Source: Physella acuta
Taxonomy: Eukaryota; Mollusca; Gastropoda; Physidae
DNA: 64,000 nucleotides
Assembly: GCF_028476545.1 (NCBI RefSeq)
Contig: NW_026732367.1
Span: 1-64,000, forward strand
Direction: 5' to 3'
Positions 56,501 through 64,000 of this stretch are shown here, in pieces. A model generated the notes under the pieces. The model was not told the origin of the DNA. It did no database searches and was given only the letters and a program-made list of their open reading frames with translations. How positions within the stretch are numbered: position 1 is the stretch's first letter; every line of letters starts with the position of its first letter. Position numbers and translations under genes: made by a program.

Positions 56501-59500
56501 GGACTACAAGAGAGGGGACTACAAGAGAGGGGACTACAAGAGAGGGGGCTACAAGAGAGGGGTTGGGGCTACAAGAGAGGGGTTGGGACTACAAGAGAGG
56601 GGACTACAAGAGAGGGGACTACAAGAGAGGGGTTGGGACTACAAGAGAGGGGTTGGGACTACAAGAGAGGGGTTGGAACTACAAGAGAGGGGTTGGGACT
56701 ACAAGAGAGGGGACTACAAGAGAGGGGTTGGGACTACAAGAGAGGGGACAACACGAGAGGGGTTGGGACTACAAGAGAGGGGTTGGGGCTACAAGAGAGG
56801 GGACTAAAAGAGAGGGGTTGGGGATACAAGAGAGGGGTTGGGACTACAAGAGAGGGGACTACAAGAGAGGGGACTACAAGAGAGGGGAATACAAGAGAGG
56901 GGACTACAAGAGAGGGGACTACAAGAGATGGGACTACAAGAGAGGGGTTGGGGCTACAAGAGAGGGGTTGGGACTAAAAGAGAGGGGTTGGGACTACAAG
57001 AGACGGGTTGGGACTACAAGAGAGGGGTTGGGACTACAAGAGAGGGGATGGGACTACAAGAGAGGGGACTACAAGAGAGGGGACTACAAGAGAGAGGTTG
57101 GGGCTACAAGAGAGGGGTTGGGGCTATAAGAGAGGTGTTGGGACTACAAGAGAGGGGTTGGGGCTATAAGAGAGGTGTTGGGGCTATAAGAGAGGGGTTG
57201 GGACTACAAGAAAGGGGTTGGGACTACAAGAGAGGGGTTGGGGCTATAAGAGAGGTGTTGGGACTACAAGAGAGGGGACTACAAGAGAGGGGACTACAAG
57301 AGAGGGGTTGGGACTAAAAGAGAGGGGTTGGGGCTACAAGAGAGGGGACTACAAGAGAGGGGTTGGGGCTACAAGAGAGGGGACTAAAAGAGAGGGGTTG
57401 GGGTTACAAGAGAGGGGACTACAAGAGAGGGGTTGGGACTGCAAGAGAAGGGACAACAAGAGAGGGGACTACAAGAGAGGGGACTACAAGAGAGGGGTTG
57501 GGACTACAAGAGAGGGGACAACAAGAGAGGGGACTACAAGAGAGGGGTTGGGACTACAAGAGAGGGGACTACAAGAGAGGGGTTGGGGCTACAAGAGAGG
57601 GGTTGGGACTACAAGAGAGGGGTTGGGACTACAAGAGAGGGGACTACAAGAGAGGGGTTGGGACTACAAGAGAGGGGTTGGGACTACAAGAGAGGAGACT
57701 ACAAGAGAGGGGACTACAAGAGAGGGGACTACAAGAGAGGGGACAACAAGAGAGGGGTTGGGACTACAAGAGAGGGGACTACAAGAGAGGGGACTACAAG
57801 AGAGGGGTTGGGACTACAAGAGAGGGGACTACAAGAGAGAGGTTGGGACTACAAGAGAGGGGACAACACGAGAGGGGTTGGGACTACAAGAGAGGGGTTG
57901 GGACTACAAGAGAGGGGTTGGGACTACAAGAGAGGGGACTACAAGAGAGGGGACTACAAGAGAGGGGACTACAAGAGAGGGGACTACAAGAGAGGGGACT
58001 ACAAGAGAGGGGTTGGGACTACAAGAGAGGGGACTACAAGAGAGGGGACTACAAGAGAGGGGACTACAAGAGAGGGGACTACAAGAGAGGGGACTACAAG
58101 AGAGGGGACTACAAGAGAGGGGTTGGGACTACAAGAGAGGGGACAACACGAGAGGGGTTGGGACTACAAGAGAGGGGTTGGGGCTACAAGAGAGAGGTTG
58201 GGACTACAAGAGAGGGGACTACAAGAGAGGGGACTACAAGAGAGGGGACTACAAGAGAGGGGACTACAAGAGAGGGGACTACAAGAGAGGGGTTGGGACT
58301 ACAAGAGAGGGGTTGGGACTACAAGAGAGGGGACAACACGAGAGGGGTTGGGACTACAAGAGAGGGGTTGGGGCTACAAGAGAGGGGTTGGGGCTACAAG
58401 AGAGGGGTTGGGACTACAAGAGAGGGGACTACAAGAGAGGGGACTACAAGAGAGGGGTTGGGACTACAAGAGAGGGGTTGGAACTACAAGAGAGGGGTTG
58501 GGACTACAAGAGAGGGGACTACAAGAGAGGGGTTGGGACTACAAGAGAGGGGACAACACGAGAGGGGTTGGGACTACAAGAGAGGGGTTGGGGATACAAG
58601 AGAGGGGTTGGGGCTACAAGAGAGGGGTTGGGGCTACAAGAGAGGGGTTGGGACTACAAGAGAGGGGACTACAAGAGAGGGGACTACAAGAGAGGGGACT
58701 ACAAGAGAGGGGACTACAAGAGAGGGGACTACAAGAGAGGGGACTACAAGAGAGGGGTTGGGGCTACAAGAGAGGGGTTGGGACTACAAGAGAGGGGTTG
58801 GGACTACAAGAGAGGGGTTGGGACTACAAGAGAGGGGTTGGGACTACAAGAGAGGGGATGGGACTACAAGAAAGGGGACTACAAGAGAGGGGACTACAAG
58901 AGAGAGGTTGGGGCTACAAGAGAGGGGTTGGGGCTATAAGAGAGGTGTTGGGACTACAAGAGAGGGGTTGGGGCTATAAGAGAGGTGTTGGGACTACAAG
59001 AGAGGGGTTAGGACTACAAGAGAGGGGTTGGGGCTATAAGAGAGGTGTTGGGGCTATAAGAGAGGGGTTGGGACTACAAGAAAGGGGTTGGGACTACAAG
59101 AGAGGGGATGGGGCTATAAGAGAGGTGTTGGGACTACAAGAGAGGGGACTACAAGAGAGGGGACTACAAGTGAGGGGTTGGGACTAAAAGAGAGGGGTTG
59201 GGGCTACAAGAGAGGGGACTACAAGAGAGGGGTTGGGGCTACAAGAGAGGGGACTAAAAGAGAGGGGTTGGGGTTACAAGAGAGGGGACTACAAGAGAGG
59301 GGTTGGGACTGCAAGAGAAGGGACAACAAGAGAGGGGACTACAAGAGAGGGGAATACAAGAGAGGGGTTGGGACTACAAGAGAGGGGACAACAAGAGAGG
59401 GGACTACAAGAGAGGGGTTGGGACTACAAGAGAGGGGACTACAAGAGAGGGGTTGGGGCTACAAGAGAGGGGTTGGGACTACAAGAGAGGGGTTGGGACT

Positions 59501-62408
59501 ACAAGAGAGGGGACTACAAGAGAGGGGACTATAAGAGAGGGGTTGGGGCTACATGAGAGGGGTTGGGACTACAAGAGAGGGTACTACAAGCGAGGGGTTG
59601 GGACTACAAGAGAGGGGACTACAAGAGAGGGGTTGGGACTACAAGAGAGGGTACTACAAGCGAGGGGTTGGGACTACAAGAGAGGGGTTGGGACTACAAG
59701 AGAGGGGACTACAAGAGAGGGGTTGGGACTACAAGAGAGGGGACTACAAGAGAGGGGTTGGGGCTACAAGAGAGGGGTTGGGACTACAAGAGAGGGGTTG
59801 GGACTACAAGAGAGGGGTTGGGACTACAAGAGAGGGGACTACAAGAGAGGGGTTGGGGCTACAAGAGAGGGGACTACAAGAGAGGGGTTGGGACTACAAG
59901 AGAGGGGTTGGGACTACAAGAGAGGGGACTACAAGAGAGGGGTTGGGACTACAAGAGAGGGGACTACAAGAGAGGGGACTACAAGAGAGGGGACTACAAG
60001 AGAGGGGACTACAAGAGAGGGGACTACAAGAGAGGGGTTGGGACTACAAGAGAGGGGTTGGGACTACAAGAGAGGGGACTACAAGAGAGGGGTTGGGACT
60101 ACAAGAGAGGGGACAACACGAGAGGGGTTGGGACTACAAGAGAGGGGTTGGGGATACAAAAGAGGGGTTGGGGCTACAAGAGAGGGGTTGGGACTACAAG
60201 AGAGGGGACTACAAGAGAGGGGACTACAAGAGAGGTGACTACAAGAGAGGGGACTACAAGAGAGGGGACTACAAGCGAGGGGACTACAAGAGAGGGGTTG
60301 GGGCTACAAGAGAGGGGTTGGGACTACAAGAGAGGGGTTGGGACTACAAGAGAGGGGTTGGGACTACAAGAGAGGGGTTGGGACTACAAGAGAGGGGATG
60401 GGACTACAAGAGAGGGGACTACAAGAGAGGGGACTACAAGAGAGAGGTTGGGGCTACAAGAGAGGGGTTGGGGCTATAAGAGAGGTGTTGGGACTACAAG
60501 AGAGGGGTTGGGGCTACAAGAGAGGGGTTGGGGCTATAATAGAGGTGTTGGGGCTATAAGAGAGGGGTTGGGACTACAAGAAAGGGGTTGGGACTACAAG
60601 AGAGGGGTTGGGGCTATAAGAGAGGTGTTGGGACTACAAGAGAGGGGACTACAAGAGAGGGGACTACAAGAGAGGGGTTGGGACTACAAGAGAGGGGTTG
60701 GGGCTACAAGAGAGGGGACTACAAGAGAGGGGTTGGGGCTACAAGAGAGGGGACTAAAAGAGAGGGGTTGGGGTTACAAGAGAGGGGACTACAAGAGAGG
60801 GGTTGGGACTGCAAGAGAAGGGACAACAAGAGAGGGGACTACAAGAGAGGGGACTACAAGAGAGGGGTTGGGGCTATAAGAGAGGTGTTGGGACTACAAG
60901 AGAGGGGACTACAAGAGAGGGGTTGGGGCTACAAGAGAGGGGACTAAAAGAGAGGGGTTGGGGTTACAAGAGAGGGGACTACAAGAGAGGGGTTGGGACT
61001 GCAAGAGAAGGGACAACAAGAGAGGGGACTACAAGAGAGGGGACTACAAGAGAGAGGTTGGGACTACAAGCGAGGGGTTGGGACTACAAGAGAGGGGTTG
61101 GGACTACAAGAGAGGGGACTACAAGAGAGGGGTTGGGACTACAAGAGAGGGGACAACAAGAGAGGGGACTACAAGAGAGGGGTTGGGACTACAAGAGAGG
61201 GGACTACAAGAGAGGGGACTACAAGAGAGGGGACTACAAGAGAGAGGTTGGGACTACAAGCGAGGGGTTGGGACTACAAGAGAGGGGTTGGGACTACAAG
61301 AGAGGGGACTACAAGAGAGGGGTTGGGACTACAAGAGAGGGGACCACAAGAGAGGGGTTGGGACTACAAGAGAGGGGTTGGGGCTATAAGAGAGGTGTTG
61401 GGACTACAAGAGAGGGGACTACAAGAGAGGGGACTACAAGAGAGGGGTTGGGACTACAAGAGAGGGGTTGGGGCTACAAGAGAGGGGACTACAAGAGAGG
61501 GGTTGGGGCTACAAGAGAGGGGACTAAAAGAGAGGGGTTGGGGTTACAAGAGAGGGGACTACAAGAGAGGGGTTGGGACTGCAAGAGAAGGGACAACAAG
61601 AGAGGGGACTACAAGAGAGGGGACTACAAGAGAGGGGTTGGGACTACAAGAGAGGGGACAACAAGAGAGGGGACTACAAGAGAGGGGTTGGGACTACAAG
61701 AGAGGGGACTACAAGAGAGGGGACTACAAGAGAGGGGACTACAAGAGAGAGGTTGGGACTACAAGCGAGGGGTTGGGACTACAAGAGAGGGGTTGGGACT
61801 ACAAGAGAGGGGACTACAAGAGAGGGGTTGGGACTACAAGAGAGGTGACTACAAGAGAGGGGTTGGGGCTACAAGAGAGGGGTTGGGACTACAAGAGAGG
61901 GGACTACAAGAGAGGGGTTGGGGCTACAAGAGAGGGGTTGGGACTACAAGAGAGGGGTTGGGACTACAAGAGAGGGGACTACAAGAGAGGGGACTATAAG
62001 AGAGGGGTTGGGGCTACAAGAGAGGGGTTGGGACTACAAGAGAGGGGACTACAAGCGAGGGGTTGGGACTACAAGAGAGGGGTTGGGACTACAAGAGAGG
62101 GGACTACAAGAGAGGGGTTGGGACTACAAGAGAGGGGACTACAAGAGAGGGGACTACAAGAGAGGGGTTGGGACTACAAGAGAGGAGGTTGGGACTACAA
62201 GAGAGGGGTTGGGACTACAAGAGGGGACTACAATAGAGGGGTTGGGACTACAAGAGAGGGGACTACAAGAGAGAGGTTGGGACTACAAGAGAGGGGATGG
62301 GACTACAAGAGAGGGGACTACAAGAGAGGGGACTACAAGAGAGAGGTTGGGACTACAAGAGAGAGGTTGGGACTACAAGAGAGGGGACTACAAGAGAGGG
62401 GTTGGGAA
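53576..62408. repeat. 8.8-kb two-unit minisatellite (20-bp and 15-bp units), roughly 500 units, with higher-order repeats
   Basis: Unit A is GAGGGGTTGGGACTACAAGA (20 bp). Unit B is GAGGGGACTACAAGA (15 bp), the same minus TTGGG. They alternate irregularly. Variant markers (GACTGCAAGAGAAGGGACAA near 55345, 57434, 59304, 60804, 60994 and 61574; GCTATAAGAGAGGTGTTGG clusters near 57130, 58930 and 60470) reveal larger duplicated blocks. A ~520-bp block at 54000-54520 is also repeated at 54520-55040. No stop triplet occurs in any forward register, so overlapping ORFs up to 1162 codons arise in all three frames. Confidence 0.97.
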
Positions 62409-62409
62409 A

Positions 62410-63439
62410 ATGAGACTGAGAACAAACAAACAATAGCAGGTGCTTTCAATAGAAAGGTCACAACACTTGGTCCCGTCGCGCAGTTTCAGAAACCCTAAAA
62501 AAAACCGTTCGCTTAAAATAAAATCTTTAAAACAATCTATTGTAAGGATTTTAGGGTAGCGGCCAGGTCAATGACCTAGTGACCGCTGTTAGTGTTTCTA
62601 AACCTGGTCAATCCACCAGTGCAATCAATCAATCTTAATGGCGTGTTGCTGGCATTCCATGTAGTGCTGGAACACGCAGTGTGTAAAATGTATGTGCTAG
62701 CTTTAATACACAGCTGCGATTGAATATGTTTTTTTTCTTCTAGAAATGAAATAACCGTATAACATTCTTATACTTCCTATAATTATGAATAGAAAGTAAT
62801 AAATGGAAACTAAAAATAATATTATATCCATATAAAAACCAAAAGCTTATGATTGTAATATATTTCCTGTTTGTATAGTACACTGAAGATTTACTCATAT
62901 TGTAAAGTTTCCAGTTTGAGTACCGTTATATTTTTTCCTCATACACCAAGTTTTTCCTATAAAAGATTAACTTCTTAAAGAAGAGCTGATTGCACAACAT
63001 TGGTTTTATTTATTTTTAAATTCGGTGTTTTGTTCAAGTTTACGTTAACATCTGAACCCGGTACGGCGTGTCTCGATCACGTGATACCCCGGGCTCCCAA
63101 TCACGTGATACGTTTATCCCTTGATCACGTGATACAAACTGCCTTCCTGGAGCAAGGTAGCCAACAGTCGGGAATTTGACCGAGAAAAATTCTTTATTTT
63201 TTTTAAAATGTATTTTTATAGCGGGCTTATACCAAATGTACGTACAACTGCCGTGTTGTGTTACCATGCAGCGTGGTGGTGCATCAACCGGTATCTAAAG
63301 GGGGGGGGGGGGGTCGGCATGAGCAGTGAAATCAAAATACACTTATAAATTAATTTAAGTCCCCCACTCGAAGAAACACCTGAATGAAACTCTGTTTACT
63401 GCCTCTCGTTCCGATTCCCCTCAAACTTTGCCCATTTCC
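62410..63439. other. Unique spacer between two arrays, with three TCACGTGAT motifs
   Basis: No coding region recognised. ATCACGTGATAC recurs three times between 63075 and 63135 at ~27-bp spacing, and a poly-G tract lies at 63301-63314. A right-end fragment of MITE family B (AAACACCTGAATGAAACTCTG region) is at about 63370-63397. Confidence 0.6.
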
Positions 63440-63444
63440 AGCCC

Positions 63445-64000
63445 TCTCAGTATCCTACCATCCTACCATCCACCCTTATACCCTACTTCCCCTTATACCC
63501 TACTCCCCTTATACCCTACTCACCGTTACCCTACTCCCCGTACCCTACTCCCCGTTTCCTTACTCCCCGTTACCATATTCCCCGTTACTCCCCGTTACCC
63601 TACTCCCCTTTACCCTATTCCCCCGTTACTCCCCGTTACCCTACTCCCCATTACACTACTTCCCATTACCCTACTCCCCGTTACCCTACTCCCCTTTACC
63701 CTATTCCCCCGTTACCCTACTCTCCGTTACCCTACTCCCCATTACCCTACTCCCCATTACCCTACTCTCCATTACCCTACTCCCCGTTACCCTACTCCCC
63801 GTTACCCTACTCCCCGTTACCCTACTCCTCTTTACTCCCCGTTACCCTACTCCCCTTTACCCTATTCCCTCGTTACTCCCCATTACCCTACTCCCCGTTA
63901 CCCTACTCCCCGTTACCAATACTCTCCATTACCCTACTCCCCGTTACTCCACGTTACCCTACTCCCCATACCCCTACTCCCCGTTACAGGACTCCTCCGT
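63445..64000. repeat. 15-bp C-rich minisatellite (TACCCTACTCCCCGT), continues past the window
   Basis: About 37 imperfect copies (CCCCGTTACCCTACT with AT and TT variants). The array is open at the right edge, so its full length is unknown. Confidence 0.95.

Noticed and set aside
53576-62408. ORFs of 300-1162 codons in all three forward frames
   Set aside because: Pure consequence of a 20/15-bp repeat unit that contains no stop triplet. The frames overlap and encode the same three periodic peptides. No domain, no codon bias difference, no splice or start context.

Overview
This is a eukaryotic, intron-rich and AT-rich animal genome segment with a very heavy load of tandem repeats. Family resemblance of the proteins, tRNA-derived SINEs, hAT-like MITEs and abundant minisatellites suggest a lophotrochozoan, perhaps a gastropod mollusc. 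The species call is inference; nothing in the window proves it.

Genes. Two complete protein genes can be reconstructed exon by exon. Glyoxalase I (GLO1) lies on the + strand at 7602-10299 in 6 coding exons. A molybdo-flavoprotein hydroxylase of the xanthine dehydrogenase family (XDH) lies on the - strand from 43602 down to 13865 in 35 coding exons, 1345 residues, all phases consistent. The two genes are convergent, with about 3.6 kb between their stop codons. A probable signal-peptide first exon of a third gene (- strand, 216-282) runs off the left edge. I see no other convincing coding sequence. The very long open frames (up to 1162 codons) are artefacts of tandem arrays whose repeat units lack stop triplets.

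Layout. 1-7.6 kb: start of the left gene with CRE-like sites, then intergenic DNA with a 19-bp minisatellite, a SINE, hAT-like MITEs and poly-G tracts. 7.6-10.3 kb: GLO1. 10.3-13.9 kb: 3' flanks of both genes. 13.9-43.6 kb: XDH, whose introns hold SINEs, MITEs, two copies of a ~690-bp dispersed repeat and about a dozen minisatellites, many touching or copying the exon edge. 43.6-64 kb: upstream of XDH, almost entirely minisatellites (52-, 21-, 21-, 36-bp units, an 8.8-kb array of mixed 20/15-bp units, and a 15-bp C-rich array leaving the window).

Most notable points. (1) XDH introns 2 and 3 carry perfect U12-type (minor spliceosome) donor sites. Intron 3 also has an exact U12 branch-point sequence and appears to end in AT instead of AG. 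(2) The XDH protein keeps every canonical molybdenum-site residue except the substrate-orienting arginine (bovine Arg880), which is Thr895 here. (3) Minisatellites in several XDH introns were built from the splice junction itself, leaving rows of decoy donor sites. (4) GLO1 has an in-frame N-terminal extension that looks like a mitochondrial presequence, with a strong internal start codon for the cytosolic form. (5) The 8.8-kb array is a two-letter minisatellite with higher-order repeats and no stop codon in any forward frame.
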